Part shown: piece after piece, positions 36,494 to 44,800 of the stretch
Numbering within the stretch: the stretch's first letter is position 1
Layout: the number at the start of each line of letters is the position of its first letter
Assembly: GCF_010730195.1 (NCBI RefSeq)
Contig: NZ_AP022613.1
Span: 3,100,001-3,164,000, forward strand
Direction of reading: 5' to 3'
Length of the DNA: 64,000 bases
From: Mycobacterium conspicuum
GTDB taxonomy: Bacteria > Actinomycetota > Actinomycetes > Mycobacteriales > Mycobacteriaceae
Notes under the pieces: generated by a model
The model's input: only the letters and a program-made list of their open reading frames with translations
What the model was told of the DNA's origin: nothing
The model's database searches: none
Program-made: the position numbers and the translations under genes

Positions 36494-37063
36494 CGCGACC
36501 ACCGACGCGGAATTCCAGGGCGCCAACTGCCCGGGTGACGCCAAGGAGGCGGGGAGGTCGTCGCTGACATCCCAGGTCGCGGAGAGCCGACCGATCCCCA
36601 GCGCGATCGCACAATGCACGCCGAGCTGCACGAGCTCGTCCTCGCTGAAATGCTGGCGCAGCTCGTCGTACATGGCGTCGTCGATGGCGAGGTGGTTGGT
36701 CGCGAAGAGCTCGGCGAAGCGCAGGGCCGAGCGCTCGGCGGCCGACAGGTTCTCCGCCTCGGCCGGTCTTTCCAACGAGCACACCGCGTCCTCGTCGAGA
36801 CCGTCGTCGATGGCGCTCTGGTAGCGCACCGCGATGCAGCTTCGGCACTGGTTGAAAAACGCGATGCGCAGGCGCACCAGTTCGAGCAGCCGGGGCGACA
36901 AGGTGCCGCTCGACCGCAGCGCCGCGGTCAGTCCGCCGAGTGCCTCCGCCACGGCAGGGAGGCGACCGACGATGCCGGCAACGCCCAGGTTGATCCGGTC
37001 TCCTTGGCCGAGGTCTTGCGTCGGCACTGCGGCGAAAGCCTCGGAAGGCGCGATTCGTGTCAA
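36485..37063 (-). CDS. AhpD/carboxymuconolactone-decarboxylase-like protein
   Basis: About 192 residues from a TTG with AGGAG 8 bases upstream. RLRIAFFNQCRSCIAVRYQSAIDDGL gives the CxxC redox motif of the AhpD-like fold, and the C-terminal helices (ELFATNHLAIDD, LVQLGVHCAIALGIGRL) match the family. It may act in peroxide or thiol metabolism, but the exact reaction is unknown. The 3' end overlaps the end of mmpL by 9 bp, tail to tail. An in-frame ATG at 37228 would add unrelated, low-quality sequence and is less likely. Confidence 0.8.
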   Translation of the reverse strand: MTRIAPSEAFAAVPTQDLGQGDRINLGVAGIVGRLPAVAEALGGLTAALRSSGTLSPRLLELVRLRIAFFNQCRSCIAVRYQSAIDDGLDEDAVCSLERPAEAENLSAAERSALRFAELFATNHLAIDDAMYDELRQHFSEDELVQLGVHCAIALGIGRLSATWDVSDDLPASLASPGQLAPWNSASVVASG

Positions 37064-37450
37064 GTCGTCATCTCCTGTGTGCGCGGATTCAAGAGGTATT
37101 TGACACTCCGCGGCTTTCGATCTGCAAGGTTTCGCCGCACTCGGCCGAGCCACACCGAATTCATACCTTTGCCGCGCGGAGTCCCTTGACAGACCTAATA
37201 CCGTCGAGGATCTCCATTGAGAATTCATGTATGGATGCTCAGATATTTGAACATCGTCGTCGCTTCTTCGGATTTCACATGCAATTCATTGCGCGGTCAG
37301 ATTTATCGGGACGCGCAATTAAATCAATATGAATTTGGACCGTAAGTCCAGGTAACGGCCGGTTTCTGTTGCCTTAAGTGCGTTGAGTGCTTCGCACCTA
37401 TTCGTATCGTCACGGCACCACTTAATTGGTCGCGAAGAAGGGATAAACGC
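37064..37450. other. Divergent intergenic region before PE/PPE
   Basis: Moderately AT-rich, especially around 37240-37330, with no gene. It should hold the promoter of the PE-PPE pair and that of the AhpD-like gene. TTGACA at 37186 is followed too closely by TAATAC to be a standard promoter. Confidence 0.45.
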
Positions 37451-37750
37451 ATGTCTTTCGTCACCGCACACCCGGAGAAGCTGTCGGCAGCCGCCGGCCA
37501 GCTCCAATCGATCGGCGCGGCGTTCAGCCTCGGCAGTCAGGCCGCAGCAGGCCCGACCACTGGAGTCGTTCCCGCCGCCGCCGATGAGGTGTCGATCCTG
37601 ACCGCGGCACAGTTCGCCGCCCACGCCCAGCGGTACCAGGCGTTGAGCGCTCACGCCTCTTCCATCCACAGCTTGTTGGTTGCCGTGCTGGCGGCAGGGG
37701 CAGGTTCTTACGCGGCGACCGAGGCCGCGAACGCGGCTTCGGCCGGTTAA
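37451..37750 (+). CDS. PE-family protein
   Basis: 99 residues, only the PE domain: MSFVTAHPEKLSAAAGQL with the Pro-Glu at residues 8-9, and helical Ala-rich sequence ending in AGAGSYAATEAANAASAG. It forms a heterodimer with the PPE protein encoded 39 bp downstream, for type VII (ESX) secretion. The secretion signal YxxxD/E is visible as YAATE near the C-terminus. Confidence 0.95.
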   Translation: MSFVTAHPEKLSAAAGQLQSIGAAFSLGSQAAAGPTTGVVPAAADEVSILTAAQFAAHAQRYQALSAHASSIHSLLVAVLAAGAGSYAATEAANAASAG

Positions 37751-37789
37751 AAGCCAGACGAGCATCCGAACAGAAAGGGAAGGCCAACC

Positions 37790-38953
37790 GTGGACTACGG
37801 GCTATTGCCGCCGGAGATCAATTCGGGGCGCATGTACACCGGTCCTGGCTCGGGCTCGTTATTGGCCGCCGCAACGGGCTGGGGTGAACTCGCGGCCGAA
37901 CTGCACGCGACCGCGGCGGAGCTTCAGTCGGTAATTTCCTCGCTGACGTGCGGTCCGTGGCTCGGCCCGGCGTCGGCGTCACTGGTGGCCGCCACGAGTC
38001 CGTACGTGGCGTGGCTGCAGAGCAGCGCCACGGGCTCGGAGTTGGCTGCCGGGCAGGCGGCGGCCGCGGCGACCGCGTACGAGACCGCATTCGCGATGAC
38101 AGTGCCTCCCCCGGCGATCGCCGCCAACCGAGCGCTGCTCGCGACATTGGTCGCGACGAATTGGCTGGGGCAGAACACTCCGGCAATAGCGGCCACCGAG
38201 GCAGAGTACTTCGAGATGTGGGCGCAGGACGCGTCGGCGATGTACGCGTATCTGACGTCCTCACTGGCGGCGGCGCAGCTGACCGATTTCGATGAACCCC
38301 CGGAAGTGGCCGATTCGTCCGGACTGGCCCGGCAGGCCGCCGCGGTGTCCGCGGCCGACAATCCCGTCGATACCGCCGTGAAACAGGCGCTGGCGCGGTT
38401 GGACACCCTGCACGACCCGTTCGCCGAACTGACCTCCTCATTCACTGGGGCGAAGATCGACCAATACCTGACGAAATACACCGCCCTCGACGACCTCGTC
38501 TCGGTGTACAGCAAGTATTTGGTGCCATACATATCGAGCGCGGCGGCGATGATTCAGTCGACGCAGTCCTTCGGACAGGTGAGCAACGGAATCACCGCCA
38601 TGACCTCGTTCGCGAAGGGCCTGGCTCCCGCGGCCAAGGCGCTCGAAGGCGCGGCCCAGGCGGCAGGCTCGAGCGCACCAAATGCTGCCGCGCACGCCGC
38701 GGCCGCCGCCGGGGGTCTGGGGAAAGCGCTTCCGCTGGGGGCGCTATCGGTGCCACCAAGCTGGGCGCCGGTGAGCGCGGTGACCAACCCGGCAGTGGGT
38801 GCCCTCACCGGGACTGTCGTCCCGGCCGCAGCGGAAGGCGCGATGCCGATGGTTCCCCCATTTGGGCAAGTCGTTGGGAAAGGTTACGGGCGTCTCGTGC
38901 CGACGTACGGGTTCAAGCCGTCGGTGATGGCGAGACCGCCGTCGGCTGGGTGA
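37790..38953 (+). CDS. PPE-SVP-family protein
   Basis: 387 residues from a GTG. The N-terminal PPE domain begins MDYGLLPPEINSGRMYTGPG with Pro-Pro-Glu at residues 7-9 and includes the WLG motif (NWLGQN). The central region is unique. The C-terminal part carries GALSVPPSW, the GxxSVPxxW signature of the SVP subgroup. It is exported with the upstream PE protein through an ESX system that is not in this window. Its 3' end overlaps the convergent cupin gene by about 40 bp. Confidence 0.95.
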   Translation: MDYGLLPPEINSGRMYTGPGSGSLLAAATGWGELAAELHATAAELQSVISSLTCGPWLGPASASLVAATSPYVAWLQSSATGSELAAGQAAAAATAYETAFAMTVPPPAIAANRALLATLVATNWLGQNTPAIAATEAEYFEMWAQDASAMYAYLTSSLAAAQLTDFDEPPEVADSSGLARQAAAVSAADNPVDTAVKQALARLDTLHDPFAELTSSFTGAKIDQYLTKYTALDDLVSVYSKYLVPYISSAAAMIQSTQSFGQVSNGITAMTSFAKGLAPAAKALEGAAQAAGSSAPNAAAHAAAAAGGLGKALPLGALSVPPSWAPVSAVTNPAVGALTGTVVPAAAEGAMPMVPPFGQVVGKGYGRLVPTYGFKPSVMARPPSAG

Positions 38954-39392
38954 ACGAAGGAACGGGCGAAACCCCAAGCGACACAATGCTCATCCGGCAG
39001 CCGTCCGGACCCGCGCGCCACGCGTGGTCGACACCGGTAACGATCACGTGGTCGCCGGCCGCCAGTGGGTGCGCGCCGTCGTCCAGGATCAAGTCGATGG
39101 ACCCGGCAAGCACGACGTCGAAATCGACGGTGTCCGTGTGGTGCATGGCGAATTCCATGCCGGGCGCGTAGTCGACCAGCTTCCAGTCCATCGCGCCGGC
39201 CGAGACGCCCAAGTCGAAGGTGTCCGCGGCCCGCCCCCCGCCGGTCGGAATCGTCGGGAGGGTCGGCGCGGCGTACATCATCGCGTAGCGGAGGCCGTCG
39301 AGAGCGTCGCCCAGTGTCACCCGGTCGTCGCGCACCGCGCAGGAGCGTCCGGTCGCGTCGACGCCGGTGACCAGGAACCGCCCGTCTGACAT
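38913..39392 (-). CDS. Cupin-domain protein
   Basis: 159 residues. The C-terminal half is a single cupin barrel: MEFAMHHTDTVDFDVVLAGSIDLILDDG (motif 1 with two His and a later Asp) and LAAGDHVIVTGVDHAWRAG (motif 2 with His). It probably binds a metal. The substrate is unknown, and the family includes small regulators and dioxygenase-like enzymes. It is transcribed opposite the PPE gene and ends inside it. The Oxygenase-NA gene ends 21 bp upstream on the same strand. Confidence 0.82.
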   Translation of the reverse strand: MSDGRFLVTGVDATGRSCAVRDDRVTLGDALDGLRYAMMYAAPTLPTIPTGGGRAADTFDLGVSAGAMDWKLVDYAPGMEFAMHHTDTVDFDVVLAGSIDLILDDGAHPLAAGDHVIVTGVDHAWRAGPDGCRMSIVSLGVSPVPSFTQPTAVSPSPTA

Positions 39393-39413
39393 GTGACGAA
39401 GACTAACGGTGTG

Positions 39414-40127
39414 TCAGGCCGCGTCGTGGAAGATCAAGCCCAGGGTGTAGCGCTCGCCGGAACGGACCGTGGATACCCCGTGTCGAACCGGTGCCGCCGA
39501 CCATCCCCTGGTCGAGCGGACGGGCCGTTCGCTCGTGGTGAAGACGTAGCCGTGGCCGCGGGGCAACGTGATGACGGTGCCGCGGGACTGGGCTCGACGC
39601 CTTTGCTCGACCAAAAGAAACTCGCCACCGGTGTGCGTCGCACCGGGCTCGCTGAGGTTGATGACGACCTGTAGCGGAAAGACGAGGTCTCCGTAGAGGT
39701 CTCGATGCAGCGCGTTCCAGTCGCCGGGGCCGTACTTGAGCATCAGCGCGGTGGGCTTGGTCTGACCGGCCCGGTGGCACATTTTTAGCCAGTCGTCGAA
39801 ACTGTCCGGCCACGGGGCCGCACGGCCCAACTTGGTCCACCAATCGCGGGCGATCGGCAGCAACCGGGGGTAGAGCGCCTGCTTCAGCGGCTCGATCGGC
39901 TGCGGATAGGGCTGGTGGAAGTACCGGTATTCGCCCTGCCCGTAGTTATGGCGACCCATGTCGATGGTGCGGCGAAACAAGCGGTCGTCTCCGTAGAGAT
40001 CACGGGCGGCGGCGCACTCGGCGGGCGTCAGCAGCTCGGGCAGCAGTGCGCCGCCCACCTCGTTGATCTCCGCCGCGACCGCGTCCCAGTCGGCGGCCTC
40101 GACGCGCTGACGCCATGCCCGGACCAT
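39414..40127 (-). CDS. 2OG-Fe(II) oxygenase (Oxygenase-NA family), putative DNA-alkylation repair
   Basis: About 237 residues from the ATG at 40127, which shares one base with the ogt stop (TGATG). The pattern GQGEYRYFHQPYPQPIEPLKQALYPRL, CHRAGQTKPTALMLKYGPGDWNALHRDLYGD, PLQVVINLS, GGEFLLVEQRRRAQSR, VRHGVST and LGLIFHDAA matches the Oxygenase-NA family. HRD supplies His and Asp ligands, and RHG the second His. The family is proposed to act oxidatively on methylated nucleic acid. Co-transcription with a methyltransferase of the Ogt type supports that role. The reaction is not proven. Confidence 0.85.
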   Translation of the reverse strand: MVRAWRQRVEAADWDAVAAEINEVGGALLPELLTPAECAAARDLYGDDRLFRRTIDMGRHNYGQGEYRYFHQPYPQPIEPLKQALYPRLLPIARDWWTKLGRAAPWPDSFDDWLKMCHRAGQTKPTALMLKYGPGDWNALHRDLYGDLVFPLQVVINLSEPGATHTGGEFLLVEQRRRAQSRGTVITLPRGHGYVFTTSERPVRSTRGWSAAPVRHGVSTVRSGERYTLGLIFHDAA

Positions 40128-40639
40128 CAGAACAGCCTGCCGGACGCCGCCGGCGCCGGCTCTTCGAGGTCCAATAGGAAGCGCTTGCGTTTCAGCCCAC
40201 CCGCGTAACCGGTGAGCGCGCCGTCCTTCCCGACGACCCGGTGACACGGCACCACGATGCTGAGCGGATTGCGCCCGACGGCCTGCCCCACCTCGTATGC
40301 GGTTGTGCCGTCAGCCAATTCGTTCGCCAGCTCACCGTAGGTCTTGGTCTGGCCATAGCCGATGTCGGCCAGCAGGGCCCAGATTTTGCGCTGGCGTGGG
40401 TCGCCGACCGCCGCGGTAGGCAGATCGAACTCGGTTCGGTCACCGGCCAGGTACTCGTGCAGCTGGTCGGCGGCGAGCCGCAACAGCTCGTCGGTGGCGG
40501 GCTCGACGTACTGGCCCAGCGCCGCCGTTGTGGGCGGGTGCCAATGCTGCCGGAAGTACACACCCGTGAGGTGGTCACCATCTGCGGTTAGTGTCAGCTC
40601 ACCGAGGGGACTGTCGATTTCCGTGTGGCGCGTTTGCAT
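40127..40639 (-). CDS. ogt: Methylated-DNA-protein-cysteine methyltransferase (Ogt/MGMT)
   Basis: 170 residues. The active-site PCHRV is in NPLSIVVPCHRVVGKDGALTGYAGGLKRKRFLL, and the helix-turn-helix region GQTKTYGELA is present. The Cys takes the methyl group from O6-methylguanine irreversibly. The ATG at 40639 has a strong AGGAGG. It faces the sigma-factor operon across 110 bp containing the 20-bp palindrome, and runs into the Oxygenase-NA gene. Confidence 0.94.
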   Translation of the reverse strand: MQTRHTEIDSPLGELTLTADGDHLTGVYFRQHWHPPTTAALGQYVEPATDELLRLAADQLHEYLAGDRTEFDLPTAAVGDPRQRKIWALLADIGYGQTKTYGELANELADGTTAYEVGQAVGRNPLSIVVPCHRVVGKDGALTGYAGGLKRKRFLLDLEEPAPAASGRLF

Positions 40640-40678
40640 CTGGGATCCTCCTTTCTGGGTAGACGACCGTCGGCCCGG

Positions 40679-40698
40679 AAATGTGAGATCTCACATTT
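40679..40698. promoter_or_regulatory. Perfect 20-bp palindrome between the two halves of the alkylation-repair cluster
   Basis: AAATGTGAGATCTCACATTT is perfectly self-complementary and sits 40 bp from ogt and 51 bp from the sigma gene. One dimer could control both directions. The core TGTGA-GATC-TCACA has a 4-bp centre, unlike CRP sites with a 6-bp centre. Confidence 0.75.
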
Positions 40699-40749
40699 TG
40701 CAGCGCCGAGGCGTCTTCACAATGACCATCCTGTTCGGAAAGGACTCGG

Positions 40750-41256
40750 GTGAAGACCGACCAGCGCGCCAAACAGCCGTTTGAGGCGGTGGTGGCGCGG
40801 CACGGTGCCACGGTGTTGCGCGTCGTCCGCGCGGTCGTCGGGCATGCCGATGCCGACGACGCCTGGTCGGACACCTTCCTGGCGGCGTTGAGGGCCTATC
40901 CCCAGCTGCCGGCCGACGCCAATGTCGAGGCGTGGCTGGTGACGATCGCGCACCGCAAAGCCGTCGACATCACGCGGGCGGCGTCGCGGCGCGCGGTGCC
41001 GGTTGCCGATACCCCCGACTCCCCCGCACCCGAAGGTGCGGACGGCGTGAATCCCGAGCTGGAAGCCGCGCTGAGTGCGCTACCGCCCAAACAGCGTCAG
41101 GCCGTCGCCTACCACTACCTGGCGGGCCTGCCCTACGCCGAGATCGCAACGATTCTCGATAGCAGCGCCGCCGCGGCCCGCCGCGCCGCGGCCGACGGCA
41201 TCGCCAAACTCCGGCACACGTTTCCCGTTGTCACCCACCCCGAGGAATCATCATGA
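40750..41256 (+). CDS. ECF-type RNA polymerase sigma factor
   Basis: 168 residues from a GTG with GGAAAGGA upstream. Region 2 reads FEAVVARHGATVLRVVRAVVGHADADDAWSDTFLAAL and VEAWLVTIAHRKAVDITRA; region 4 reads LPPKQRQAVAYHYLAGLPYAEIATILDSSAAAARRAAADGIAKLR. There is no anti-sigma gene beside it. It overlaps the second methyltransferase gene by 4 bp (ATGA). It may drive a DNA-alkylation response; the target promoters are unknown. Confidence 0.9.
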   Translation: MKTDQRAKQPFEAVVARHGATVLRVVRAVVGHADADDAWSDTFLAALRAYPQLPADANVEAWLVTIAHRKAVDITRAASRRAVPVADTPDSPAPEGADGVNPELEAALSALPPKQRQAVAYHYLAGLPYAEIATILDSSAAAARRAAADGIAKLRHTFPVVTHPEESS

Positions 41257-41861
41257 CCGCACCTGATCTCACGGACCACTTCGCCGTCGATCCGGATGAT
41301 CTCCGCCGCCTGCACGCCCGCCTGGAACGCGCGGCCCAGGCCGGAGATCTACTCGATATCGCTTATCGCACAGTCGATTCCGCGGTCGGACCGCTGCTGC
41401 TGGCGGCGACCCCGCGGGGGCTGCTGCGGGTGGCATTCGCCAGCGAAGGCGAAGAACGCGTGCTGACGGACCTCGCGCAACGGATCAGCCCTCGAATGCT
41501 GGAAGCTCCGCCCCGGCTCGACCCGGTCGCCAGGCAGCTCGACGAATACTTCACCGGGCGTCGGCATGCCTTTGACGTTGCGCTGGATTGGTCGCTGTCG
41601 CAAGGCTTTCGGCGCACGGTGCTCGGGCACCTCGCCACCGCCGTCTCGTACGGCGACACCGCCAGCTACGCCACACTGGCGCAACTGTCCGGCTCCCCCA
41701 GGGCGGTGCGCGCCGTCGGCACGGCCTGCGCAACGAATCCGATTCCGATCGTCGTGCCGTGTCACCGGGTGATCCGGTCCGACGGAAGCGTCGGCTCCTA
41801 TCGCGGCGGCCCCGCCGCCAAGCGGGCCCTCCTCGACCTCGAGCGGAACCGACGAGCCTAG
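41253..41861 (+). CDS. Second methylated-DNA-protein-cysteine methyltransferase
   Basis: 202 residues. The C-terminal Ogt domain has ATNPIPIVVPCHRVIRSDGSVGSYRGG with the catalytic Cys, and VSYGDTASYATLAQL for DNA contact. The N-terminal extension (DLTDHFAVDPDDLRRLHARLERAAQAGDLLDIAYRT) is longer than in the neighbouring ogt. It is translationally coupled to the sigma factor. Two suicide methyltransferases 600 bp apart may differ in substrate or in timing. Confidence 0.92.
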   Translation: MTAPDLTDHFAVDPDDLRRLHARLERAAQAGDLLDIAYRTVDSAVGPLLLAATPRGLLRVAFASEGEERVLTDLAQRISPRMLEAPPRLDPVARQLDEYFTGRRHAFDVALDWSLSQGFRRTVLGHLATAVSYGDTASYATLAQLSGSPRAVRAVGTACATNPIPIVVPCHRVIRSDGSVGSYRGGPAAKRALLDLERNRRA

Positions 41862-41871
41862 CGAATGCTGC

Positions 41872-44800
41872 TCAACCTTCGAGTGAATCCTTGAGCCGCT
41901 GACCGTAAAGGCTGAGCGAATCGGCAGTCAACATTTCTTCATGCGTGCAGTCGATCGTGAACGCCGTGATGTCGCCGGCAACGTAGGGCCGCCACTCGCG
42001 CGAGGGAGACGAGCCGCTCTCGCCGTCAGTCTGCTGGGCGGCGAATATGACGATGTCGCCGTTGAATACGCCGGGCTGGTGGGCCCTATGCAGCGCCCGG
42101 TTGTTGTCCAGGTTTGAATCGATCCACTCCAGAAGCTGTTTGTACCTAGGGAATTCCGCGGCGGCTCGTTCCCGAACCAGTTCTTCGATCTGCTCGTAGT
42201 TGAGCGGTTCGTCCTGCGCTGGAAGATCGATGCGGTAGAACCGCAAGACTTCTTCCACGGTGTGCCGGTCGACCGGCGCATGGTTGGGTTCGGTGGCGCT
42301 GGTTTCCGCAGTGGGTAGGGCGTCGAGAAGGATGAGCCGTTCGACAGCGCATTCGCGTCGCTGGAGTTCGATGGCGAGTTCGTGGGCGACGACGCCGCCG
42401 AAGGACCAGCCGAGGAGGTTGTAGTGCCCGGCGGGATGGAGCTCCTGGATTCGGTCGGCGTAGTTTTTCGCCATGTCGCGGACCGATTGAGGTTCGACTT
42501 CGTCGCTGCGCAGGGTTTGCTGGATTCCGATGATCGGGCAGTCCAGGTGCTTGCCGAGTCGTTGATACGGCCAGCTCATCCCACCCCCGGGATGAATGCA
42601 GAACAGCGGAGTGCCGCTGCCGTCCTTGAGCACCTCGACGGGCACCACTTCGGTCTCACTTTCAGCGGTGCCCACCTGCTGGCTCAGGCCTGCGACCGAT
42701 GGCGCGTGGAATAGGGTGCGCACCGCGAGCTGAGTGCCCAGGCGGTCGTTGATGGCGGCGATGGCCCGCATCGCGGACAGCGAGTCGCCGCCGAGGTCGA
42801 AGAAGGAGTCGTCGGCCCCGATCCGGTCGAGGCCCAGCACCTCGCCGTAGATGCCGGCCAGGATCTCCTCCAGCTCATTGGCCGGAGCACGATAGCGATC
42901 GACATGCTGATACTCCGGAGCGGGTAGCGCCCGTTTGTCGAGTTTGCCGGTCGGTGTCAGGGGCAGCGCGTCGATCGCCACGATCGCCGTGGGGACCAGG
43001 TAGCCGGGTAGCCGCTGGGCCAGGTGTGCGCGGATTTCGGCGGGGTCAGCGGTGCCGGTGACCCCAACGACATAGCCCACCAGCCGCTTCTCCCCCGGGT
43101 GGTCCTCGCGGGCGATCACCACCGCCTGGCCCACGCCCGCGACTGCGCTCAGGGCGGCCTGCACCTCGCCCAGCTCGATGCGATACCCACGGATCTTGAC
43201 CTGCTCATCAGCACGCCCGTGGTAGCGCAACTGCCCATCGGCGCCCCACGACACCAGGTCCCCAGTGCGATACATGCGCGCACCGGGCGCGCCGAACGGG
43301 CACGCCACAAACCGCGACCCGGTCAACCCGGCCCGACCCACATAGCCCACCCCGACACCGCGGCCGGCCACATACAACTCCCCGACCACCCCGACCGGCA
43401 CCGCACGCAACCACCCATCCAGCACGAACAGCCCCGCCCCGGCCACCGGAAACCCAATCGGCGCCACCCCCGACCCCGGGCTCAGCGGCGCGCTGACCGT
43501 CACATCGATCGTGGTCTCCGTCGGCCCGTACGCGTTGAGCATCACCCGCCCGCGCGCCCACCGATCCACCAACTCCGCCGGACACACCTCCCCACCAACC
43601 ACCACCGCCGCCGAGCCGACACCCTGCGCCGACAACGCCCCCAACGCCGACGGCGTCTGAGTCAACACATCGACGCGCTCAGCGGCCAGCAGCGCCGCCA
43701 ACTCCTGCGGCGCGCCGGCCACCGACTCAGGCACCACCACCAGACGCCCGCCATGCAGCAACGCCCCCCAAATCTCACGCACCGAAGCATCAAAGGCCAA
43801 CGAATGCCACAACGTGGACACCTTCACCGCACCCGGCGGTGCCAGGCCCGCATCCAACGACGCCAACAACTGCGTCACGTTATGATGCGTCACCGCAACA
43901 CCTTTGGGCACACCCGTGCTACCCGAGGTGTAAATAATGTGAGCAACATCGTCCGGCGCCGGACCCGACAACGCTACGCCCGGCACCACCTCCCTCGGCG
44001 GATCGTTCACATCGAACACCGCCAGATCACACCCCGCGAACCGATCCGCCAACTCGGTAGTCGTCAACGCCGCCACCGGCGCGGCATCAGCAACGATGAA
44101 CCGCACCCGCTCGCCCGGCACCACCGGATCAATCGGCACATACGCCGCCCCGGTCTTAAGCACCCCCACAATCGCCGCGACCGCCTCCACCGACCGCTCA
44201 GACAACACCGCCACCGAGTGCCCCGCACCCACACCACGACCCGCCAGCAACTGCGCCCACCGCTCAGCAACCGCATCCAGCTCGGCATACGTCAGCGCAC
44301 GACCCGCACAACTGACCGCCACCGCACCCGGCGTCCGCAACACCTGCGCGGCAAACAACACCGGCAACGACACCGGCGTCACGGGCTGCGTCAACACCGC
44401 ACGATTACCGAACTCATCCAGCCGCGCGCGCTCGCCGGCGTCCAGCAGGTCCAGCGACGAGAACCGCAGGCTGGGCTCGGCGGTCATCGCCACCAAAAGC
44501 CGCCGCAACCGCTCGATCAGCGTGTGGATGCTGGCCGCGTCGAATACGTCGGTGCGGAATTCGACTCGCCCCCCGATTCCGGCGGGCTCCCCTGCCTCGC
44601 TCCAGCGTTCCGCGAGGGAGAAGGTCAAGTCCATGCGGGCGGTGTGGGTATCCGCCGACAGCGGGGTGGCCTGCAGATCGCCCAGGGTCAGCCCGGCGGC
44701 GGGTTGCGCTTGCGGTTGGGCGTCGGGTCCGGCGAAATTCTGCCAGGCCAGCAGCACCTGGATCAGCGGGTGATGCGCCAGGCTCCGGGTCGGGTTGAGC

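Noticed and set aside
37186..37202. TTGACA followed by TAATAC before the PE gene as a promoter
   Set aside because: The hexamers are only a few bases apart, too close for a sigma-A type promoter.
36485..37228. Longer 247-residue version of the AhpD-like protein
   Set aside because: The extra N-terminal 55 residues are low-quality sequence, and a TTG with AGGAG lies directly before the conserved part.
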